In this document: positions 1 to 7,443 of the stretch, piece by piece
Layout of the letters: every line of letters starts with the position of its first letter
How positions within the stretch are numbered: the first letter of the stretch is position 1
The notes under the pieces: generated by a model
The model's input: only the letters and a program-made list of their open reading frames with translations
What the model was told of the DNA's origin: nothing
Database searches by the model: none
Program-made: the position numbers and the translations under genes
Assembly (NCBI RefSeq): GCF_021534965.1
Contig: NZ_CP091037.1
Span: forward strand, 2,611,501 to 2,675,500
DNA from: Muricauda sp. SCSIO 65647
GTDB taxonomy: Bacteria > Bacteroidota > Bacteroidia > Flavobacteriales > Flavobacteriaceae
Direction of reading: 5' to 3'
DNA: 64,000 nt

Positions 1-1
1 G

Positions 2-358
2 ACTTTGGTCTTTTCTGAAAAAGGCCTAAGAGACGGTTTTGAAGACGATAGGGACAACATCAATTTGGCGATACATGAATTTGCCCATGCGCTCTGTATT
101 GAAACCTCAGGAAAGAATAGTTGGGAAGCAAGAAGATTTCAATTTGGCCTAAAGAAAGTAAAAGAGCTCTTCGAAAATCAATCTTTTCAAGAGCAATATG
201 ATGAGTCAGGTTATTTTAGGGGATACGGCCTCACAAGTCTGATAGAGTTTTTTGCTGTTGCCGCTGAGAACTTTTTGGAAACTCCTGAACAATTTGAAAA
301 TTTATATCCAGAGCTATATGACCTTTTGAAAAAAATGTTGAATTATTCCTATACCTAA
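2..358 (+). CDS. MtfA-like zinc peptidase (M90), C-terminal part
   Basis: This is the C-terminal portion of a zinc-dependent peptidase of the MtfA/DUF980 family; the reading frame is open to the left edge, so the start lies outside the window. The zinc-binding HEFAH motif (HExxH) is visible near the beginning, and the C-terminal block with EFFAVAAENF followed by PELYDLL is the other conserved stretch of this family, in which the glutamate of EFFA is expected to be the third zinc ligand. In enterobacteria MtfA is a cytosolic peptidase linked to the glucose transport regulator Mlc; that link is not expected to hold here. The first in-frame TTG at position 5 is probably internal. Confidence 0.8.
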   Translation, partial: TLVFSEKGLRDGFEDDRDNINLAIHEFAHALCIETSGKNSWEARRFQFGLKKVKELFENQSFQEQYDESGYFRGYGLTSLIEFFAVAAENFLETPEQFENLYPELYDLLKKMLNYSYT

Positions 359-469
359 CAAGGCCATCGATTTTTTCTAAAAATGTAGCATTTTACCATA
401 CGGTCAAGGCAAATGCCACTGGTAAATGATACAGATCATTTATATTGTACTGGCCATTTTGAAACAACC

Positions 470-2662
470 ATGCAAGCCCAAGAAACGAAGCTCAAAAAAT
501 TCGGAACTTTTGGCGGCGTTTTTACGCCGACCCTGCTGACCATTCTTGGGGTGATCATGTATTTGCGGATGGGCTGGGTCGTTGGCAATGCCGGATTGTT
601 GGGTGCTTGGTTCATCATTATCATTTCTTTTTTGATTACGTTGTGCACGGCCCTTTCGATGTCGGCGATCACCACGAACATACGAATAGGGGCAGGGGGT
701 GCTTACGCCATTATTTCACAGGCTTTGGGCCTTGAGGTAGGCGGTAGTCTCGGAATACCCCGCTATATCTCACAAGGGCTGGCAGTCACCATGTATATAT
801 TTGGTTTTCGTGAGGGTTGGTTGGGCATTTTTCCGGGCCACGACCCATTTTTGGTAGATTTGATTGCTTTTGCGCTACTGTTCGCCATTGCCTATATCAG
901 TGCCGATTTGGCTATCAAGACACAGTATATCATCATGGCGATAATTGTATTATCGCTGATTTCCATCGTTATGGCAGCTTATCATGGCTCTATGGTACTT
1001 CCAGCGGAAGATGCCCTCAGATGGGGCACTTTTAAGGGATCTGTTGAGAACAATTTTAGTGGTAGCAGTTTCTGGATAGTGTTCGCCGTTTTTTTTCCGG
1101 CCGCAACGGGTATCATGGCAGGGGCCAATATGTCAGGTGAGCTTAGAAACCCAAAAAAGAGCATTCCACAGGGAACCTTATGGGCCATTGGGGTAAGTTT
1201 TGTGATTTATATGTTGTTGGCTTACTGGTTGGCTCGTTCAGCTTCGGAGGAAGAATTGGTCTCCAATTACAACATAATTATTGAAAAATCGTATTTCGGT
1301 CCACTGGTGATCGCGGGTATTCTTGGAGCGACCTTTTCTTCTGCTCTGGCCTCAATAGTAGGGTCTTCGCGCATTCTCTTTGCCATGGGTGAACACAAGG
1401 TCTTGCCCTATTCCAAATTTCTTGCCGGAAAAAGTGCCAACGGGCAGCCCAGAAATGCCATGGTGGTTACCGGTATCATGATTTTTGCGACTATGTTGCT
1501 TCGTGAACTCAATGCAGTAGCCCCTTTGGTGACCTTGTTTTTCTTGATTACCTATGCCATGATCAATATTGTGGTCATCATTGAGCAACGATTGGGACTA
1601 ATAAGCTATCGCCCCATTTTCAAAGTGAACAAATGGATTCCGTGGATCGGGCTATTATCATCGGTAATGGCCATGTTCATCATCAACCCAACGGTTAGTC
1701 TGGTTTCCATTGTCATTGTTTTCGTGGTGTACTGGTTCTTGTCTCGACAAAATCTGGAAACCCCTTTTGAAGATGTACGATCAGGGTTGTTCGTCTCGTT
1801 TGCCGAGTGGGCCGCCAAACACACTTGGGGCATGAAAAGCATGCAGCAAAGGGCATGGAAGCCCAATCTCATGGTGCCTGTTCGTGATATCAACGGCGCA
1901 AAGGGCAATTTTCAATTTCTACGTAATATAGCCGCACCAAAAGGGTCGATCAAGTTGTTGGGCATCGAGCCCTTTACCGAGAATGATGCCTTTGTGAATG
2001 AGCTTTCCACACTCTCAGAATCTTTTCGCCTAAAAGGGGTGTTCTCATCATGGACAGTGATACACAGTGATGATTTTGCCAAAGGGGTCAATTATGGCAA
2101 TCAAGCCCTGCGGGGCGCTTTTTTTAGACCGAATATCGTTTTCTTGAATTTGCAGCAGCATGATGACTATGAAATTGAGATTCGGCCTGTGATCAAAGAG
2201 TGCATCCGTTTAGAAATAGGAGTGCTTCTGTTTTCGGCACACCCGACCGCTTTGTTGGGGCAGCGCAACTTGATCAATGTTTGGGTGAGTGATCGAAGGG
2301 GCAACTGGGAGCTTGGTTGGGATATCGGTAGTCTTGATTTATCCACTTTGATCGCCTATAAACTCAAGAAGAACTGGGATGCACGTATTCGCATCATCAC
2401 GGTCATCTCTGATCCCAATGAGGAGGAAAATGCCAATACGTTCCTTAAATCTTTGATCAGCCTTGCCAGATTACCAGAGACGCTTATAGAAGTGTATGTG
2501 GGTAATTTTAGGGACATTGTGCAGAATGCGCCACGAGCCGATTTGAACATCTTTGGGATGGATGAGAATTTTAAAATTGAGTTCGTTCAAGAAATGACCA
2601 CCAAGACCAAGAGCTCCTGTCTTTTTGTGAAAGATTCTGGCCATGAAAGTATTCTGGCCTGA
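470..2662 (+). CDS. SLC12-type cation-chloride cotransporter / amino acid permease
   Basis: This encodes a large membrane transporter of the APC superfamily that most resembles the eukaryotic cation-chloride cotransporters (SLC12). The first part carries the typical start of the permease core (FGGVFTPTLLTILGVIMYLR) and about twelve hydrophobic segments over roughly the first 420 residues; the last 300 residues are hydrophilic and probably cytosolic, as in SLC12 proteins. The substrate cannot be read from sequence. I prefer the ATG at 470, close to the conserved core; an ATG at 413 would add 19 residues that look unrelated to the family. It is convergent with the TonB receptor gene, 27 bp away. 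Confidence 0.8.
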   Translation: MQAQETKLKKFGTFGGVFTPTLLTILGVIMYLRMGWVVGNAGLLGAWFIIIISFLITLCTALSMSAITTNIRIGAGGAYAIISQALGLEVGGSLGIPRYISQGLAVTMYIFGFREGWLGIFPGHDPFLVDLIAFALLFAIAYISADLAIKTQYIIMAIIVLSLISIVMAAYHGSMVLPAEDALRWGTFKGSVENNFSGSSFWIVFAVFFPAATGIMAGANMSGELRNPKKSIPQGTLWAIGVSFVIYMLLAYWLARSASEEELVSNYNIIIEKSYFGPLVIAGILGATFSSALASIVGSSRILFAMGEHKVLPYSKFLAGKSANGQPRNAMVVTGIMIFATMLLRELNAVAPLVTLFFLITYAMINIVVIIEQRLGLISYRPIFKVNKWIPWIGLLSSVMAMFIINPTVSLVSIVIVFVVYWFLSRQNLETPFEDVRSGLFVSFAEWAAKHTWGMKSMQQRAWKPNLMVPVRDINGAKGNFQFLRNIAAPKGSIKLLGIEPFTENDAFVNELSTLSESFRLKGVFSSWTVIHSDDFAKGVNYGNQALRGAFFRPNIVFLNLQQHDDYEIEIRPVIKECIRLEIGVLLFSAHPTALLGQRNLINVWVSDRRGNWELGWDIGSLDLSTLIAYKLKKNWDARIRIITVISDPNEEENANTFLKSLISLARLPETLIEVYVGNFRDIVQNAPRADLNIFGMDENFKIEFVQEMTTKTKSSCLFVKDSGHESILA

Positions 2663-2689
2663 TAAATCATAGAATTCCCTAGAAAAGAG

Positions 2690-5260
2690 CTAAAAACGCA
2701 CCCTAAAACTAACATTGGGGGTAAGACCCAATGAAACGTTGTTTACCTGTTCAACTTCGCCTTCGTCAGAAATTCGATAATAGCGGTTCAATACGTTTTC
2801 CCTATTGGTCAGGTTCAACAGCGATATGCCGGCATTGGCCTTGATTCTTCTACTGATATCAAAGTGGTAAGTGCCTGAGGCATCCAATCTGAAATATTCT
2901 GGCAAACGGCTGCTGTTGGGCAATTGGTAATTGATTTCATTGGGAAAGGCCGTTGCGTTTAATGGATCATCTTCATCAGGTGCTGTGTAGGGCTTGCCCG
3001 TTCGGTAGTTGAGCCCCAGCCCCAGCTTTAAATTGTTGATGTCATAGGTGGTGGCGACCGTCACTGTATGGCGTACATCGAGATTGTTCGGAAATGAGCT
3101 TGGGTCAATGTCTTCAAAAGTGTAGTCGTTCTTGTTGTAGGTATAGCTTAGCCATGTACTGTAGTTTTCCCCTTTTTTGTTGACAAGAAATTCAAGTCCT
3201 TTCACTTCATAGCTGCCAATTTCCCCATCAAACTGGTTTTCGTTTTGAAAGCCTTGGGTCAAGGTGCTGATGCCATCTACCTGTTTATAAAAAGCTTCAA
3301 GGCCCACATAAATGGAATTTTTGGCGTAGTTCAACCCTATAGAGCCCTGTTTGCTTTTGGTGATGGGCAATTGATCTTCATCGGAAAGGATCCAGCGTCG
3401 CTTTTCAACTCCTAAAAAATTCTGTTCCAAGTCAATGACTTGATTCGTGTACTGACTTTTGAACTCACCCAAAACCTCAGCTCTCAAATAATTGGCCACT
3501 CTAACATTTAGGTTCAAACGGGGCTCGAACAGCAATTCTTCGAATGATTCACCAAATTGGGCCAAATTTATGATGTAGTTTGCCCGCAAACCCGCTGAGG
3601 CGATGAACTTGTCTTCGGGAGAGCGGTACAAGACTTCGGTGTAAGGTGCGTGAAGCCTCACCACCCCTTTGATGTTACTGTCAAATGGCGGCAAGGTGAC
3701 ATCGGTAAAGTTTCTAATGCCGGTCTCGATGAACTGATATCCATTTCGCCACTTCAATGTCTCAGCCAGCCTATACTCCGTATCAAATTTTATGGAGCTT
3801 TCAATAATTCGGTTTCTTTGCTCAAGTTGTTGTCGCGGCTCGGGAGAAACGCCCAAAGCTTCCAGTTGGTATTGTGTGTAATAGGCGTTGAGGTTCGATG
3901 ACAGTCTGTCCGTCCATCTACTTTGTAATTGCAGTCCGGCAGAGATATTGGTCTGATCTAAAAAGCTCTGGGAAGTAACATTTGTCTCACGATCGGTCTC
4001 TTTGAACAATAAATCATTGTCGATACCGATAAAGCTTAGTCGTAATTTATGGTCATCATTGATGTCGTAGAGAAATTTTCCCGAAACATCCCAGAAAAAA
4101 AAGGTAATATCCCTATCGAATTCCCTATCAACCGATTGATTTTGCTGATTGATGACCTCACTATCTTGAAAGGCCCGATCGGTAAAGATGCTATAGGTCG
4201 GAGTGTTCAAAAAATCGGTGGTAGAGCGACGGGCCGAGAGCTGAAAGGCCATTCGGTCGTTTAAAGGAAATTGCCCATACACATCACCGCTGATAAGGTT
4301 GAAGCCCGCCCCACCGAAAAACTGCCCATCGATCTCATTTTTGGTCCACATACTGATGACACTGCTGACACCATCGCCATATCGTGCTGGGGTACCATTC
4401 TTGTAAACCGTCACTTGGTCTGTCAAGTAGGGATTGAAAGCCGAGATCAACCCAAAAAAATGCCCTGACTGGTACATTTTGATACCATTCCATAGTATCA
4501 GATTTTGATCATTGGTGCCACCGCGTACATTGATGTCTGACACGGTCTCGTCAATACTTTTGATGCCCGGTAGCGCTTGAATGGTCTGTAGCACATCAGG
4601 CTCTATCAGGCCTGGAAGAATGCCCAATTCACCTGTATTCAGGGTAATACTGGCATCTTCTTCTTTAACGATTCCCGAGGTGAGGAATTCGTAGACAATG
4701 ACCTCTTCAAGCCTTTCATAGTTCTGTGCAAGTAGAATTTCATGGCAATCACCACTTGCTACAAGATTTTCTACGGGCATGTATTTTGTGATATATCCTA
4801 GAAAACGAACTTTAAGAGTGGCATTTCTTGGTACTTGGTCAATTCGAAAACGGCCATTTATGTCTGTGACCAGTGCTATGTCACTGTCCATTACTTCAAC
4901 AGTTGCCCCCGGAACGGTATTTTCGGCAAAATTGTCGAGTACCTTTCCACAAACACTGACCAGCGTGTTTTTGACCAATGAATAATAGCGCTCGTTTATT
5001 TTCCGGATTTTTATTTGGGTCTGGGTTTCCAATGCTTCCAGAACAAGATCTAGCGATAGGTCAGCGGGAATAGCGACTTCAACTCCTTCCAAATCCTCGT
5101 CAACATATGAAAATTTAATATCATGTTGCTTTTCAAGCTCGATGAGATATGATTTCAGGGACGTTCTTGAAGTCTCTTGGGCATGGATAGTGGCGTGGGG
5201 AAAGACAAAAAGCAGTCCCACCCAAACTGCAATAAAGTGATTACGGAGCATTCTCAGCAT
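2690..5260 (-). CDS. TonB-dependent receptor with STN signalling domain
   Basis: This outer-membrane receptor has a signal peptide (ending near HAQ), an N-terminal STN secretin/TonB domain (about residues 30-95), a carboxypeptidase-regulatory-like domain (about 100-170), a plug domain with the NVRGGTNDQNL motif (about 215-330), and a long beta-barrel ending in a terminal phenylalanine (RVRF). STN domains signal substrate occupancy to a FecR anti-sigma factor, and the fecR gene lies immediately upstream and overlaps this gene by about 20 bp, so both are probably translated together. The ligand is unknown; FecA-type systems in this phylum handle iron complexes or glycans. Start may be the ATG at 5260 or the one at 5251. 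Confidence 0.9.
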   Translation of the reverse strand: MLRMLRNHFIAVWVGLLFVFPHATIHAQETSRTSLKSYLIELEKQHDIKFSYVDEDLEGVEVAIPADLSLDLVLEALETQTQIKIRKINERYYSLVKNTLVSVCGKVLDNFAENTVPGATVEVMDSDIALVTDINGRFRIDQVPRNATLKVRFLGYITKYMPVENLVASGDCHEILLAQNYERLEEVIVYEFLTSGIVKEEDASITLNTGELGILPGLIEPDVLQTIQALPGIKSIDETVSDINVRGGTNDQNLILWNGIKMYQSGHFFGLISAFNPYLTDQVTVYKNGTPARYGDGVSSVISMWTKNEIDGQFFGGAGFNLISGDVYGQFPLNDRMAFQLSARRSTTDFLNTPTYSIFTDRAFQDSEVINQQNQSVDREFDRDITFFFWDVSGKFLYDINDDHKLRLSFIGIDNDLLFKETDRETNVTSQSFLDQTNISAGLQLQSRWTDRLSSNLNAYYTQYQLEALGVSPEPRQQLEQRNRIIESSIKFDTEYRLAETLKWRNGYQFIETGIRNFTDVTLPPFDSNIKGVVRLHAPYTEVLYRSPEDKFIASAGLRANYIINLAQFGESFEELLFEPRLNLNVRVANYLRAEVLGEFKSQYTNQVIDLEQNFLGVEKRRWILSDEDQLPITKSKQGSIGLNYAKNSIYVGLEAFYKQVDGISTLTQGFQNENQFDGEIGSYEVKGLEFLVNKKGENYSTWLSYTYNKNDYTFEDIDPSSFPNNLDVRHTVTVATTYDINNLKLGLGLNYRTGKPYTAPDEDDPLNATAFPNEINYQLPNSSRLPEYFRLDASGTYHFDISRRIKANAGISLLNLTNRENVLNRYYRISDEGEVEQVNNVSLGLTPNVSFRVRF

Positions 5261-6152
5261 AGAAAAGCACGTTATCTTTCCCTAATTTATAACTAATCTG
5301 GGAAGGAACACTTATACTTTCTAACGCCAAATTGATGTCTGTGTTGCTAAACGTACCTGTAAATAATTGATCGGTATCAACATTTTCGGCCATCACCTCA
5401 ATATCGAACTGTCTTTCAAGCTCGGCCAATACATATTTCAACGGAATACTTTCGAAGCTGCTCTCGTTGTTCACCCAAGAAGGATGGGCATTACTTATAC
5501 CATCAGTATTTCGAACGTTACCGTTGATGGCCACAAAAGAGGTGCCTGCGGGTAGTTTTTTCTCTGTACCTTGATAAGAAACGCTCACTAGGCCCTCATA
5601 ACAGGTCACTTCAAAGAAACCATTACGGTTCTCGACATTGAACTGGGTGCCAAGCACGGTTACGGTACCATTATCTGTTGAAACGGTGAACGTTTTGCCC
5701 TTGGCCACCTTGAAAAAAGCTTCGCCCTCAAGTTTTACGTTTCGTTTTTCGTTCCATTTCTTTTCACTGAACGAGACCTTTGAACCGGCGTTCAAAATGA
5801 TTTCAGAACTATCGGGGAGCGTTATCTCGGTACGTTCTGCCAATTCGGTGCTGAACGATTCATTCAAAGAATTCACATAAAAATAAGAGCCTGCCAAAAG
5901 TACGGCCACCACGGCCGCTACACGCAAGAACTGTTTGAACGGGCGCAAGGTAATGACCTTAGGGGCTTCTTGCGAAGTTCTTTCCCTTAAGGTATTCCAA
6001 GCTTGGTCAACGTCGAACCCAGGGGCCTGCATCTTATCAGATGCCTCTAGAATTCTCTGGTAAGAAGCATACTCGGCAGACTTTTTGAAAGCTGCCAACT
6101 CTTCTTCAGAGAGTTCGTTGTTGAGCCATTTTGCCAAATAATTCTCTTGCAT
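5241..6152 (-). CDS. FecR-family anti-sigma factor
   Basis: This is an inner-membrane anti-sigma regulator. A short cytosolic N-terminal region is followed by one transmembrane segment (about residues 73-95), a periplasmic FecR domain (about 105-210, with the TLPDSSEIILNAGS and GTQFNV stretches) and a C-terminal DUF4974/STN-like domain (about 230-300). FecR proteins relay the state of the TonB receptor to an ECF sigma factor. It is encoded between the GyrI-like lipoprotein gene and the TonB receptor, whose start it overlaps. A GGTAGGGT-N13-GTTGTTATA element lies 22 bp upstream of the start (see separate entry), so it may have its own promoter. Confidence 0.92.
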   Translation of the reverse strand: MQENYLAKWLNNELSEEELAAFKKSAEYASYQRILEASDKMQAPGFDVDQAWNTLRERTSQEAPKVITLRPFKQFLRVAAVVAVLLAGSYFYVNSLNESFSTELAERTEITLPDSSEIILNAGSKVSFSEKKWNEKRNVKLEGEAFFKVAKGKTFTVSTDNGTVTVLGTQFNVENRNGFFEVTCYEGLVSVSYQGTEKKLPAGTSFVAINGNVRNTDGISNAHPSWVNNESSFESIPLKYVLAELERQFDIEVMAENVDTDQLFTGTFSNTDINLALESISVPSQISYKLGKDNVLFYAENAP

Positions 6153-6173
6153 GATTTCTATGCTTTACGAGGG

Positions 6174-6203
6174 TATAACAACTTACTTTAGAAAAACCCT
6201 ACC
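6174..6203 (-). promoter_or_regulatory. Putative ECF-sigma promoter upstream of fecR
   Basis: On the minus strand GGTAGGGT (6203-6196) is followed after 13 bases by GTTGTTATA (6182-6174), 22 bp before the fecR start codon. The same two blocks with the same 13-base spacing occur upstream of the acidic lipoprotein at 7380-7409. I infer a promoter read by an ECF sigma factor, possibly the one encoded at 6823-7323. Confidence 0.5.
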
Positions 6204-6226
6204 TATAAAGTTTAAAAGTTTCAAGT

Positions 6227-6757
6227 TTACGGTTTATTTATAGATAAATATATTTCAACCTCAGAATTTTCCCCTTGGTCTGATTTATCGCCATAAACTT
6301 CAAAATCGTTACGGTACTTTCTGTTCAACTCGGCATCTTTTTTCCAAATTTCTTTCCAAGTGTCCACAATGGCATCGGGCATTTTTCCTTTAGAAATGAA
6401 TTTTTGATACGTACACCCGATTATTTCCCTGCCGATCATTCCTTCAGGTATTTTCTCCAAAGATTGAACTTTATGCCCAATTAATGCGGTATATTTTCCT
6501 GTGTAATCCGACTCATAATCCATAAAAATCGAATAGATGGCCTCCGATTCTTTATTTGGAATTTTTTTGGAAATCCCTTCCGAATAAAATCTTCCCCATA
6601 GCTTGCCCATATCGGCCACTGATTTTTCACCTTCGTTGGTTGATTGAATGGCTATGCCCACTACATAAAAGGAATCAATATGCGTTTCCATTGTGTTTTT
6701 AGATTTACAACCAAGAATGGTCAATGCAACCATCAGCATATAGAGTTTGTACTTCAC
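6227..6757 (-). CDS. Lipoprotein with GyrI/AraC-type effector-binding domain
   Basis: The protein starts with a lipoprotein signal peptide (lipobox TILGC, Cys17). The rest, about 155 residues, reads like the GyrI-like/integron-cassette effector-binding domain (VVGIAIQSTNEG, then LWGRFYSEGI, FMDYESDYTGKYTALIG, and a late DFEVYG and VEIYLSI). Such domains bind small hydrophobic ligands and are normally cytosolic, alone or fused to regulators. An exported, lipid-anchored form sitting inside a sigma/anti-sigma operon is unusual. It lies between the ECF sigma gene and fecR on the same strand with gaps of 65 and 74 bp. The signalling role is inference; the domain call is fairly sure. Confidence 0.7.
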   Translation of the reverse strand: MKYKLYMLMVALTILGCKSKNTMETHIDSFYVVGIAIQSTNEGEKSVADMGKLWGRFYSEGISKKIPNKESEAIYSIFMDYESDYTGKYTALIGHKVQSLEKIPEGMIGREIIGCTYQKFISKGKMPDAIVDTWKEIWKKDAELNRKYRNDFEVYGDKSDQGENSEVEIYLSINKP

Positions 6758-6780
6758 TTTTTCCCAATTTCCATCAGTTC

Positions 6781-6808
6781 GTCTTTAGTCTTTAGTCGTT
6801 AGCCATTA
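6781..6808. repeat. Degenerate heptamer repeat (GTCTTTA-type, 4 units)
   Basis: Four consecutive 7-base units read GTCTTTA, GTCTTTA, GTCGTTA, GCCATTA, in the gap between the ECF sigma gene and the GyrI-like lipoprotein gene. The period of seven is shared with the repeats at 10734, 11203 and 30133-30238. Confidence 0.7.
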
Positions 6809-6822
6809 ACCAAATAACCATT

Positions 6823-7323
6823 TCAAATACCGTCTATCTGTTCACGAAGCGCTTTTAGGGCCAAATGCATCCGCTTTTCGATGGCCTTGACACTCACACC
6901 TTCCATTTCAGCTATCTCGGCATATTTTTTTCCATCTATTCTGTTCAACAAAAAAGTGGTCCGTTGGTTTTCGGGGAGGCTGTTCAGGGCGTCATCAAGT
7001 TTTTTTTTGAATTGCTTTTCCTCCAATACATATTCTGGCGACTCGTTCGATATTGATTTTGAATGCTGGTCGGCATATTTCAACCGAACCTTTTCTGCTT
7101 TGATGACATTCAAATATAGGTTGTTGGCAACCGTGTATAAGTATGATTTTGCCTTTTCAGGGGTCACCTTGGCACAATTTTCCCACAATTTCACGAAAGC
7201 CTCCTGTACGGCATCATGTGCCTTTTCTTCATTGCCGAACTTATAATATATGTAATTGAATACCGTTTTTGAATTGGCTTTGAACACAGAGCTAAAGACG
7301 TGCTCTTCACAAACATTGTCCAT
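6823..7323 (-). CDS. ECF RNA polymerase sigma factor, FecI type
   Basis: This is a 166-residue extracytoplasmic-function sigma factor. Region 2 covers about residues 12-80 (with NYIYYKFGNEEKAHDAVQEAF, the core-binding and -10 region) and region 4 covers about 108-160 (LPENQRTTFLLNRIDGKKYAEIAEMEGVSVKAIEKRM, a helix-turn-helix that reads the -35 box). Bacteroidota proteins of this kind work with a FecR anti-sigma factor and a STN-bearing TonB receptor, both encoded directly downstream on the same strand. The gene faces the acidic lipoprotein gene at 7444. Likely targets are the promoters marked at 6174-6203 and 7380-7409. Confidence 0.93.
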   Translation of the reverse strand: MDNVCEEHVFSSVFKANSKTVFNYIYYKFGNEEKAHDAVQEAFVKLWENCAKVTPEKAKSYLYTVANNLYLNVIKAEKVRLKYADQHSKSISNESPEYVLEEKQFKKKLDDALNSLPENQRTTFLLNRIDGKKYAEIAEMEGVSVKAIEKRMHLALKALREQIDGI

Positions 7324-7379
7324 GTGTGGCGGCTGGGTTAACAGTTTCCCAAAGATATTTTAAAAAAAATTAAAAATTG

Positions 7380-7409
7380 GGTAGGGTAATTTACAAGATG
7401 GTTGTTTTA
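7380..7409 (+). promoter_or_regulatory. Putative ECF-sigma promoter upstream of acidic lipoprotein
   Basis: GGTAGGGT (7380-7387) and GTTGTTTTA (7401-7409) are separated by 13 bases and lie 34 bp before the start codon at 7444. Block sequence (8/8 and 8/9 identical) and spacing match the element before fecR at 6174-6203. Confidence 0.5.
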
Positions 7410-7443
7410 GGGTTGTACTAACAATGAAAAAGTCCAAATCGTT

